Below, in pieces: positions 53,133 through 60,585 of a stretch of 64,000 nt of DNA. Every line of letters starts with the position of its first letter. Positions within the stretch are counted from its first letter, which is position 1. Below the pieces are notes generated by a model. That model had not been told where the DNA came from and made no database searches. It worked only from the letters and a program-made list of their open reading frames with translations. The stretch is taken from positions 124,001 through 188,000 of the forward strand of contig CAZVWE010000002.1 in the NCBI GenBank assembly GCA_964631345.1, given 5' to 3'. The stretch is from MGBC163016 sp964631345 (GTDB lineage: Bacteria; Actinomycetota; Coriobacteriia; Coriobacteriales; Eggerthellaceae). Both the position numbers and the translations under genes were made by a program.

Positions 53133-53164
53133 AGGTCTATTTCGCAGACCTATTCTGTAGGTCT
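53133..53164 (-). promoter_or_regulatory. Alternating AGGTCT/AGACCT repeats in the Trm9-like leader
   Basis: AGGTCT (53133-53138), AGACCT (53146-53151) and AGGTCT (53159-53164) are spaced exactly 13 bp apart. Read on the minus strand, the transcript would carry AGACCU, AGGUCU, AGACCU. The first two pair as a 7-bp stem with a 5-nt loop, and the last two as a 6-bp stem with a 7-nt loop ending 2 nt before the GGAG ribosome-binding site. The two stems exclude each other. Alternatively the repeats are a protein operator. Confidence 0.45.
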
Positions 53165-53179
53165 ATATGTGTGCATGCA

Positions 53180-53187
53180 AGTATAAT
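53180..53187. promoter_or_regulatory. Overlapping divergent -10 boxes for elp3 and the Trm9-like gene
   Basis: AGTATAAT holds a perfect TATAAT on the plus strand (53182-53187), 8 bases before the elp3 ATG, and TATACT on the minus strand (53185-53180), about 60 bases before the Trm9-like start. The plus-strand mRNA would begin at or next to the start codon, so elp3 is probably leaderless, in line with its missing Shine-Dalgarno. Only one direction could be used by a polymerase at a time. Confidence 0.45.
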
Positions 53188-53195
53188 CCGATGAC

Positions 53196-55190
53196 ATGAG
53201 AAAAACATTAGATGAATTAGTTAAATCAATACGTGCTAATAGCGATTTTGATACGGATGCTCTTGATTCTTTAATTAGGCGGAGAAATCGAGAAGAGCAT
53301 GATGGTACACGCAGGATTGCGAAAAGGCGTTTGCTTCCGGTTTATCTGGAATGTCGGAAAAACAAAGACGATTTTTGGCGAGCTTGGAATTTAAGTACAG
53401 CAGAAGATGAGAGGATCATCAAGCTTCTTCGGGCTAAGCCTAGAAGAACTGCATCTGGCGTTGCAACTGTGACACTGCTTACAAAGCCCTGGCCTTGTTC
53501 CAACGATTGTATATATTGCCCAAATGATATCCGTATGCCTAAAAGCTATTTGTCTGATGAGCCGGCTTGCCAGCGTGCGATACGATGTGCATTTGATCCC
53601 TATCTTCAAACTTATTCACGTCTGAGCACTTTAAAAGATATGGGGCACATAACCGATAAAGTCGAGATTATTGTACTTGGCGGCACATGGGATGATTATC
53701 CAGAAAGCTATAGGGTTTGGTTTGTTCTCCAAGTGTTTAGGGCACTAAATGAGTTTGGCACTGAAGCAGGTGCAATAGAGGCAAAACGAAGAAGGTCAGC
53801 ACTTGGGGTTGAGCGTTATGTGGACGAATACAAGTTTGGGCAGCAATCGAGCACTGACGCGCAAGCTCATGATGGTTTAAACGATTTAAACGGGTCGCTT
53901 GATCTGAAAAATTCCAAAGAGAAAAGTGAGTATATTCAGCACCTGCAAAATAGAATTGATGCGGGAGAGCTTTCATATAACGACGCTTTTCGTGAATTAG
54001 GGGATATCTACTCAAAAGTTATTGATGAAGAATTACTGCAGATAGATGCTGATACTGCTTCTATGCAAATTGATGAATCCGACGGAGATAGTCATTCAGT
54101 TAAAGATATAAGTGTGCTTTACGACAAACTCATAGGCGAACAAATCAAGAATGAAGATGCGGCTTGCAGATGCGTTGGACTTGTGTTTGAAACGCAGCCG
54201 GAAAAGGTGAGCAGCAAGTCTCTTGAGCATTTAAGACGCCTAGGGTGTACAAAGCTACAAATTGGGATCCAAAGTACAGATGACGAGATTTTAAAAGCTT
54301 GCAGAAGAGTGTCAAGGTTTACAGACATTAAGTCTGCGCTTTCGCTTATGCGTCTTTATGGGTTCAAAACACACGTACATATTATGGATAATCTGCCCTT
54401 AGCAACACCTGAAAGCGATATACAACAATTTAAGAATTTGGTGGATGATCCGGCTCTAAGGCCAGACGAAGTAAAGCTTTACCCGTGTGCTTTAGTTGCG
54501 TCTTCTCATTTGATGGACGAATACGAAAACAAGAGATGGACTCCGTATTCTGAGGATGTTCTTACATCTGTTTTAGTTGATTCGCTTTTAGTTACGCCCG
54601 TGTATATGCGAATATCGCGCATGATAAGGGATATTTCATCAAAAGACATAGTAGCCGGGAATAAGAAAACCAACTTAAGACAGATGGTTGAAACAAAAGC
54701 TCAAAGTACTGGCAAAATCGTACATGAAATGCGCATGAGAGAAATTGCATGCGATGATCTTGACCTAGATTCTTTGACAATCGATGTTGTTTCATACGAT
54801 ACGCTATCGACCCAGGAATACTTTTTGCAATATATCGATCAAAAGGGAAGGCTTGCCGCTTTTCTTCGCCTTTCCCTTCCAGATAATAACTGCATTCAAA
54901 AGCTTAAATGCGAAAACCCCGAATGTGCACTTGACGACAACGACGCGATGATTCGAGAAGTGCATGTATATGGTCGCGTATCGAGGTTGCACGAATCGGA
55001 TGCTGGAAATCAGCATGTAGGTTTGGGGCGAAAGTTGGTAGACAAGGCAAAAAGCATTGCAGCGTCAAATAGCTATAACGGCGTTAAAGTAATAAGCGCC
55101 ATCGGCACCAAAGGATATTATCGAAAGCTTGGCTTTGAGGATGCAGGTCTTTATCAGAGAGCTTCTTTAATAGCTTCTAGCAAATCGTAG
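53196..55190 (+). CDS. elp3: Elp3: radical SAM tRNA uridine acetyltransferase
   Basis: 664 residues with both Elp3 domains. Radical SAM: PWPCSNDCIYCPND (Cys101, 105, 108), SYLSDEPACQRAIRCAFDPYLQTYSRL, VLGGTWDDYPESYR, FETQPEKV, LQIGIQSTDDEIL, DEVKLYPCALV, RMIRDISSKDIVAGNKKTNLRQ. C-terminal GNAT/KAT: REVHVYGRV, acetyl-CoA loop QHVGLGRKL (about 606-612), GYYRKLGFED. Elp3 forms carboxymethyl-uridine at tRNA position 34 from acetyl-CoA and SAM. About 130 residues between the first and second halves of the radical SAM domain (190-325) are longer and more charged than in yeast. The 3' end overlaps thrH on the opposite strand by 37 bases. Confidence 0.93.
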   Translation: MRKTLDELVKSIRANSDFDTDALDSLIRRRNREEHDGTRRIAKRRLLPVYLECRKNKDDFWRAWNLSTAEDERIIKLLRAKPRRTASGVATVTLLTKPWPCSNDCIYCPNDIRMPKSYLSDEPACQRAIRCAFDPYLQTYSRLSTLKDMGHITDKVEIIVLGGTWDDYPESYRVWFVLQVFRALNEFGTEAGAIEAKRRRSALGVERYVDEYKFGQQSSTDAQAHDGLNDLNGSLDLKNSKEKSEYIQHLQNRIDAGELSYNDAFRELGDIYSKVIDEELLQIDADTASMQIDESDGDSHSVKDISVLYDKLIGEQIKNEDAACRCVGLVFETQPEKVSSKSLEHLRRLGCTKLQIGIQSTDDEILKACRRVSRFTDIKSALSLMRLYGFKTHVHIMDNLPLATPESDIQQFKNLVDDPALRPDEVKLYPCALVASSHLMDEYENKRWTPYSEDVLTSVLVDSLLVTPVYMRISRMIRDISSKDIVAGNKKTNLRQMVETKAQSTGKIVHEMRMREIACDDLDLDSLTIDVVSYDTLSTQEYFLQYIDQKGRLAAFLRLSLPDNNCIQKLKCENPECALDDNDAMIREVHVYGRVSRLHESDAGNQHVGLGRKLVDKAKSIAASNSYNGVKVISAIGTKGYYRKLGFEDAGLYQRASLIASSKS

Positions 55191-55750
55191 TACTCCTCAT
55201 ATGCTGGAATATCTGGATATGTTGCCTTAAGCTCTTCTGTTGTTCTAAAAAAGAAACCTGCTTTGGAATTTAGGATCATCCCAAGATCGTTAAAAGAATC
55301 CCCCGATGCAATGGTCTCAAGGCCTGCTTCATGCAATGCGCAAACTGTGGTCTTTTTAGTTTCTTCGCAACGCATTTTGTATCCGGTTATTTTTCCGTCT
55401 TCAACAATAAGATCGTTACAAAAAACAGTAGGCCATCCAAGTTTTGGAAGAAGGGGTTTTATAAATTGAGTAAATGTATCTGAGACGATTATGAATTGTG
55501 TGACTTCTTGAAGCATATCAAGAAACTCTTTTGCGCCAGGAAGCGGATCGATTCCTTCAATTACTTTCTGGATATCTTCTATTCCGTACCCATTATTGTT
55601 TAGTACATCAAGCCTAAATTGCATGAGTTTGTCATAGTCGGGTTCATCTCTTGTTGTGCGCTTGAGATCTTCCAACCCAGTAGCTTCAGCAAAAGCCACC
55701 CATATTTCCGGCACTAAAACACCCTCTAGGTCAAGACATACAAGATTCAT
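55154..55750 (-). CDS. thrH: ThrH: phosphoserine phosphatase / homoserine phosphotransferase
   Basis: 198-residue HAD-family enzyme. The ThrH-specific start MNLVCLDLEGVLVPEIW has DLE in place of the usual DxD; IVSDTFTQF and ASGDSFNDLGMI complete the HAD motifs. Pseudomonas ThrH dephosphorylates phosphoserine and can pass the phosphate to homoserine, which links it to Ser and Thr synthesis and so to lysC and asd. Length is typical (about 205). Convergent with elp3 and overlapping it by 37 bases, so their messages are complementary at the 3' ends. Confidence 0.92.
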   Translation of the reverse strand: MNLVCLDLEGVLVPEIWVAFAEATGLEDLKRTTRDEPDYDKLMQFRLDVLNNNGYGIEDIQKVIEGIDPLPGAKEFLDMLQEVTQFIIVSDTFTQFIKPLLPKLGWPTVFCNDLIVEDGKITGYKMRCEETKKTTVCALHEAGLETIASGDSFNDLGMILNSKAGFFFRTTEELKATYPDIPAYEEYYDLLEAIKEAL

Positions 55751-55958
55751 TCGTTCATCCTATCCATTGGTTTTATACGCGCTAAGATAATAGGATAAGC
55801 TTGTTGTGACGTTTACTTCGTTTTGAATGCAAGTGGCGGACGGGCGAAATTATGAGTGCTTAGATTCGAAATATAGTTTTGGTTCTTAAGCGTGTTATCT
55901 TTATTAACTAGTTTAAATTTGAAGACTCATAGCGTTTTGCATAGAAGGTGGAATTAAA

Positions 55959-57209
55959 ATGAACGCATTAAACGATATTAATAAAGAGTTGCTTTCAAGC
56001 TGTTCTCACTGTGGGAAATGTCGAAATAATTGTGAAGTTTTGCAAGCTCCGGATCTGGATATAGGAGAGATCGAAGATGCCTATTCGCAGATCATTGAGC
56101 TTTCTGGAAATGAGCGTTTGGATGCGGTGCGGGCTTGTGTGAGCGAAAAACCGTCTCTGTATAACGCGCTTCGTCAGTGCTGTTTTTGTGGGCACTGTAC
56201 GTCTGATTGTGCAAGTCATATAGCGGCTCCTTCAGTTATGCGTAAGTGGCGTCAGTTATTTTTGGATGCAGGAATTACGAACGAAAATGATTCAAAGCTT
56301 GTAATGGTTGATAACGAATGGCATATTTTTTCTGCGTATCGCGCAATATATGGAGTCGCCTATCCAGAATTTGTGACTTTAGATGGGGCGGCTGAATATG
56401 GTCCTGGATGGGTTGATACTCTGTTTTTTCCAGGGTGTTCGCTTGTAACATATGCTCCAAATGTGATGTGCGCTATTGCAAAATGGTTAGATGATACAGG
56501 CATTAAGTGGGCCTATTCGGATAGTTGCTGCGGAAGTCCTCTTATGAGCGCTGGACTGTTTGATCGTGCAAATTCGCATCGACGGGGTCTTGTAGATAAG
56601 ATGCTGGACGCTGGTATTACCCGAATGATTACCGTGTGTCCAGGATGTGCGGATGAGTTTAGAGAAGATTTACCCGATGAGATCGAATTGGTTCCACTTC
56701 CTGAGGTTTTACTTAGTGGGGCAGAGCAAAGAATCACCAATGGCGGAGAGTCCGGGTTTTCTCCAATGCAATTTGATGCGGTAACATTTTTTGACTCATG
56801 TCATGACAGAGATGATGTGCGTAACTCTCAAGCACTTCGGAAACTTTTTGCTGAGCATATGCCAAATACAAACCAATTGGAAATGGATCACAATATGCAA
56901 CACACTCTTTGTTGTGGCGCCGGAGGAGCTGTCGGATCATATGATCCAGTGATTACCGACACTAGGGTTTGGCGCGTGATCAATGAAGCAAAAGCAACAG
57001 ATGCCGATCACTTGATCACAATGTGTCCAACATGTACATACACGATCGCGCAAGCTTGCCTTGCAAACCCAGAAGCTGCCATAGAAAACTACCATTATCT
57101 TGAAGTTCTTTTTGATGTGAAGGTGGATTGGAAAACAGTTTTTGGTAATCTTGAAAGCATGTGGACGGGAGAGTACGGCCCGTGGCTTAACCAGACCTTT
57201 TTTGCATAA
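55959..57209 (+). CDS. HdrD/GlpC-like (Fe-S)-binding oxidoreductase
   Basis: 416 residues. Two 4Fe-4S motifs near the N-terminus (CSHCGKCRNNC, about 15-25; CCFCGHCTSDC, about 74-84), then two CCG domains: PGCSLV ... DSCCGSPL ... CPGC, and SCHDRDD ... CCGAGG ... CPTC. This is the layout of heterodisulfide reductase subunit D, GlpC and related electron-transfer proteins. No flavoprotein partner is next to it, so donor and acceptor are unknown. In anaerobic actinobacteria such subunits work with FAD-linked dehydrogenases or membrane quinone reductases. AGAAGG precedes the ATG. Own spacer of about 200 bases upstream. Confidence 0.88.
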   Translation: MNALNDINKELLSSCSHCGKCRNNCEVLQAPDLDIGEIEDAYSQIIELSGNERLDAVRACVSEKPSLYNALRQCCFCGHCTSDCASHIAAPSVMRKWRQLFLDAGITNENDSKLVMVDNEWHIFSAYRAIYGVAYPEFVTLDGAAEYGPGWVDTLFFPGCSLVTYAPNVMCAIAKWLDDTGIKWAYSDSCCGSPLMSAGLFDRANSHRRGLVDKMLDAGITRMITVCPGCADEFREDLPDEIELVPLPEVLLSGAEQRITNGGESGFSPMQFDAVTFFDSCHDRDDVRNSQALRKLFAEHMPNTNQLEMDHNMQHTLCCGAGGAVGSYDPVITDTRVWRVINEAKATDADHLITMCPTCTYTIAQACLANPEAAIENYHYLEVLFDVKVDWKTVFGNLESMWTGEYGPWLNQTFFA

Positions 57210-57232
57210 ATTCCAGAAAGGTGCATAAGGAT

Positions 57233-58075
57233 ATGGACAAGCACGAACAATCATGGCCACCAAATGTCAGTGATGCTTCATCTGAGCGTCGCGAATATAT
57301 GCGTGATGATATTGTTCGCAGATATGATGAAGAGAGTGCTGCCCGTGCAAGAAATGCGCGCCTAAAGACACAAGAAGTGATAAACAAATATGAAGTCAAT
57401 TCATTAAATGCAAAACTTCGAGCTGAGCAGCGGGAGGTACTGGAAAGGCGCAGGCGTGAGCAAGAAGTAATACGAGCCGCTGAAAGGCGAGCTCAACGAG
57501 ATTTAGAGCAGGCTCAAGCAAGATCAGACGCGGCAGGTGCTGACATCTTGATGGCTGAGCAGCGAAAAGAACGCGTGGCTGTTCCGCTTAGCTCGAAAGA
57601 AAGTCATGAAAGGACAACTCTTTCTAGAGAAGGTTATGAGCGCGCACGTCAAGACAGAGATTTTTTATCACCCACACGTACTGCCAGAACGTCTAATAGG
57701 GAATTAATTGACGGAAGAGGAAGCGTTGATTCCAGAGCTTTCAATGAGTTCAATGAACTTGTTGGGTATACGATTGATGGTAGAGATAGACATGACCCGA
57801 TGGTTGATACGACCATCTCGCCTTCCAGGTGGGCATCTCGTGCAGGACAGGATACTTACTTGCATCCTGGAATTACGCAACATCTTCCAAGTTCTCAAAA
57901 CATGCATCGAAGAAGATCTGATAGGGATATTGGATCATTAAGCGACACAATATCCGGTCGTAGAAACTATACCGCTCCTAAAAGTGGGTATGCTGCTCTT
58001 CCTGGATTTGTGAAGATCGCTATACCTTTACTTGTAGTTTTAATCATCATCCTTGTTGCGATATTTTGTCTTTAA
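57233..58075 (+). CDS. Coiled-coil protein with C-terminal membrane anchor
   Basis: About 280 residues. Residues 10-115 are a long Arg/Glu/Ala-rich helix (RREYMRDDIVRRYDEESAARARNARL; EQREVLERRRREQEVIRAAERRAQRDLEQ; both split here) that should form a coiled coil. The middle is polar and disordered. The last 25 residues, FVKIAIPLLVVLIIILVAIFCL, are a single hydrophobic span reaching the end, making a tail-anchored protein with its bulk in the cytoplasm. ATG 57233 has AAGG 2 bases ahead, while the GTG at 57221 abuts AAAGG, so the start is uncertain. It lies 11-23 bases after the HdrD-like gene and may be co-transcribed. No family recognised. Confidence 0.72.
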   Translation: MDKHEQSWPPNVSDASSERREYMRDDIVRRYDEESAARARNARLKTQEVINKYEVNSLNAKLRAEQREVLERRRREQEVIRAAERRAQRDLEQAQARSDAAGADILMAEQRKERVAVPLSSKESHERTTLSREGYERARQDRDFLSPTRTARTSNRELIDGRGSVDSRAFNEFNELVGYTIDGRDRHDPMVDTTISPSRWASRAGQDTYLHPGITQHLPSSQNMHRRRSDRDIGSLSDTISGRRNYTAPKSGYAALPGFVKIAIPLLVVLIIILVAIFCL

Positions 58076-58128
58076 GGCGAGTTAAAGCAAGCTGATTAAA
58101 GAAAACGTATAAAAATTAAGAACCTTCG

Positions 58129-59079
58129 TTAAAAAATACCAATTGCTTTTGCTCCGAAGTATCCCAATACGCAAATTCCCAATATGATTCTGTATACACC
58201 AAATGCCGTGAAATCGTTTTGCTTTATATATCCCATCAAAAACTTAATCGACAAAATTGAAACAACGAAAGCGGTTACTATTCCCACGACTAAAACGCAA
58301 GCTTCGGTAGATGTTAAATACAATCCGATCGTTGCGATATATTTGATTAGTTTTAAAAGCCCCCATCCGAACATCACAGGTATTGCTAAAAAGAAAGTGA
58401 ATTCTGCAGCCGCTGTTCTTGAGCACCCGCAAAGCATGCCGCCTATGATGGTTGATCCAGAACGTGATGTTCCAGGTATTATTGCCAGCACTTGAAAACA
58501 TCCAATCTTAATGGCTGTTTTCCAGTTGATTTCATCAACGCTTTGTACTTTGAATAAAGACATTTCTGCATCGTCGCCATCGCCTTGAGTCTTTACGACT
58601 CTAGCGTGTTTGCCGCGTGGTGTGGTTGGTGAATGCTCTATCAGGAAGGTTTTTTCGCGACGTCTGTTATGAGCTTCCAAAAGGATGAATATAATCCCAT
58701 AAACAATAAGTGCAATGGCTACTGTCCAAGGATTGTAAAAATGCTCAGTGAAGAAATCATCAAACGCAATTCCTACAACTGCCGCAGGGATACAACCTAT
58801 AACAACCATTCCCCAGAGTCGCCAAGTTGAGGTGCGCTCTTTAGGAGTTTTCTTTCTGGAAAATGGATTAAGCTTTCTGAAATACAGAATTATTACGGCA
58901 CAAATTGCCCCGATTTGTATAACGACCAAGAAAAGTTCAAGAAATTTTGCGCTTACGTCCAGGCTCGCAAATTGATCCACCAAAATCATGTGTCCCGTAG
59001 ATGAAATTGGGAGCCACTCAGTTATTCCTTCAACAACACCTATAAAGAAAGCTTTCAGAGCTTCAATGAGCATATCCAA
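58129..59079 (-). CDS. uppP: Undecaprenyl-diphosphatase UppP/BacA
   Basis: Membrane phosphatase that recycles undecaprenyl pyrophosphate for cell-wall synthesis and gives bacitracin resistance. 316 residues: FFIGVVEGITEWLPISSTGHMILV (the active-site helix region, here spanning residues 12-35) and PGTSRSGSTIIGG are the two family motifs. A 50-residue polar insert (HNRRREKTFLIEHSPTT..., about 152-200) lengthens a cytosolic loop relative to E. coli BacA. The TTG start lies 10 bases after GGAGGTG; the ATG two codons later is possible. Confidence 0.94.
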   Translation of the reverse strand: MDMLIEALKAFFIGVVEGITEWLPISSTGHMILVDQFASLDVSAKFLELFLVVIQIGAICAVIILYFRKLNPFSRKKTPKERTSTWRLWGMVVIGCIPAAVVGIAFDDFFTEHFYNPWTVAIALIVYGIIFILLEAHNRRREKTFLIEHSPTTPRGKHARVVKTQGDGDDAEMSLFKVQSVDEINWKTAIKIGCFQVLAIIPGTSRSGSTIIGGMLCGCSRTAAAEFTFFLAIPVMFGWGLLKLIKYIATIGLYLTSTEACVLVVGIVTAFVVSILSIKFLMGYIKQNDFTAFGVYRIILGICVLGYFGAKAIGIF

Positions 59080-59368
59080 AAGGTACTAACACCTCCACAA
59101 TGGCTTAATTACTTAAAATTTTATTCGGCCATATTTTGAGTATCGATAATTAATATAGCGATTTTTGAAGCAAAGGTTTCTTAAAAATCAATGGCATAGG
59201 ATTTTCTCATATTCAATATAGCTTCATAGCGAGATATGCTCTATGGACTGTTAACGTTTAGAAATGGCTGAGTAACGCTAATGCATCAGTTAGATGTTTA
59301 GTGTTTTCTCAATGTAGTATTTCAGGAGTATTCCAGATGAATGTTCTGATGTAGGCAAGGAGGATGTG

Positions 59369-60136
59369 ATGGATTGCCTTTATGACATGCATTGCCACCT
59401 AGATTTCGCAGATGATGAAATAAATGTTGCGAAGAACTCAAAAGATCTGCAAATTGAAGCTATTACATCAACAGTTATGCCATCTAGCTATGTTGGCGCA
59501 AAAGGTAAGTTCTCTGATTTTGACAATATTCGTACTGCTTTAGGTATGCATCCATGGTGGATTGCTGATGGACGTGTAACCGAGGCAGATATTTCAAGGT
59601 TTTGTACGCTTTGTCCAGAAACGTCGTTTATCGGTGAAATTGGTCTTGATTTACATGGTAAATTCAAACTATCTCATGATCGTCAGGTTCTTTGTTTGTT
59701 ACGGTTGATAGGTGCCATTAAGGAATCCGCAGATAGCAAGATTATTTTCTTTCATGCGGTCAAATCAGCCGATGAGTTGATGAGTATTATTCAAGAACAT
59801 GGCCTTTTGGAAAACAATATTTGTGTCATGCATAGTTTTTCGGGTACTCCTAATGAATTTGGACGTGCGATATCCCTTGGTTTTTATTTCTCAGTAGGTA
59901 TGAGAATGCTTGGAAATAAACAAGGTCTAGAATTTGCTCGTGCGATCCCTGATGAACTGCTATTTCTTGAAACTGATGCTCCGGCGCATGAGGGGAGTGA
60001 CTGGGATGCGGGTACTTGGAGGCAAGAGCTTGAAAATGTTGCTAAAGGACTTGCAGAAGTTCGAGGCGTTAGCTATACAGAGATATCTGAGTTAACCTCG
60101 ACAAACGCTAGGTCGGTCTTATCCAGCATTGCTTAA
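59369..60136 (+). CDS. tatD: TatD-family metal-dependent hydrolase
   Basis: 255-residue TIM-barrel hydrolase with a divergent TatD sequence. MDCLYDMHCHLDFADD carries the HxH metal pair; ALGMHPWW, IGEIGLDLHG, FFHAVKSADELMSI, MHSFSGTPNEF and LFLETDAPAHEG follow in order. TatD proteins are Mg-dependent DNases or phosphodiesterases. It is unrelated to the tat genes in function and far from them. AAGGAGG precedes ATG 59369. The 289-base upstream region is AT-rich and I see nothing conserved in it. Confidence 0.87.
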   Translation: MDCLYDMHCHLDFADDEINVAKNSKDLQIEAITSTVMPSSYVGAKGKFSDFDNIRTALGMHPWWIADGRVTEADISRFCTLCPETSFIGEIGLDLHGKFKLSHDRQVLCLLRLIGAIKESADSKIIFFHAVKSADELMSIIQEHGLLENNICVMHSFSGTPNEFGRAISLGFYFSVGMRMLGNKQGLEFARAIPDELLFLETDAPAHEGSDWDAGTWRQELENVAKGLAEVRGVSYTEISELTSTNARSVLSSIA

Positions 60137-60233
60137 AGTCAGCTAATTAAGCTTAAAGTTAAATCAAAATTAAAATTACCCACGAATTCTGAAGCCCTCA
60201 TATCGGGTAAGTCTTTTGCGCTATCATAGCAAC

Positions 60234-60262
60234 TTGCAAAATGCCTTGATTCAAGGTTTATA
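60234..60262 (+). promoter_or_regulatory. Promoter with a palindrome in its spacer, for chorismate mutase and DAHP synthase
   Basis: TTGCAA (60234-60239) and TTTATA (60257-60262) are separated by exactly 17 bases. The spacer contains CCTTGA-T-TCAAGG (60244-60256), a perfect 13-base inverted repeat. A repressor on this site would block polymerase. The first ORF begins 41 bases downstream with GGAAGG before its ATG. This is the only readable regulator site for the aromatic genes. Confidence 0.5.
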
Positions 60263-60303
60263 AGACTATCCAAATACATATACCAAGATGGAAGGACTCA
60301 AAT

Positions 60304-60585
60304 ATGCCTGAGGAAAATGCGGCGTTTACCGAGATTGAGCGTCATAGGGATCAAATTGATGAACTTGATCGCGAGATAGTCAAACTTTTAAACAAGCGCG
60401 CAGGCCATTCTCTCGTTATTAGAGGATTAAAACCTGAGGCAAAAATGGGTCTTTTTGATGCAAAGCGCGAAGAAGAAATTCTTGTCAAGATTTGTGAGTA
60501 TAACGAAGGGCCTCTCTATAACGAGAATTTGCGTGAAATATATCAAACGATACTTAAGGTAATGAAGGAGACCCCATCAATATGA
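60304..60585 (+). CDS. Chorismate mutase, AroQ class
   Basis: 93-residue all-helical protein. IERHRDQIDELDREIVKLLNKRAGHSLVI (helix 1, with the substrate Arg and Lys) and GLFDAKREEEILVKI match the AroQ chorismate mutase fold (monofunctional AroH or the PheA N-domain). It converts chorismate to prephenate for Phe and Tyr. GGAAGG lies 8 bases before ATG; the stop overlaps the DAHP synthase start (ATGA), which suggests the two work together, as known for AroQ-DAHP synthase pairs where mutase mediates feedback control. Confidence 0.9.
   Translation: MPEENAAFTEIERHRDQIDELDREIVKLLNKRAGHSLVIRGLKPEAKMGLFDAKREEEILVKICEYNEGPLYNENLREIYQTILKVMKETPSI

Noticed and set aside
57010..57025. Another GATCACAAT match to the putative operator
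   Set aside because: It lies within the HdrD-like coding region, coding conserved residues (Leu-Ile-Thr-Met), so it is most likely chance.
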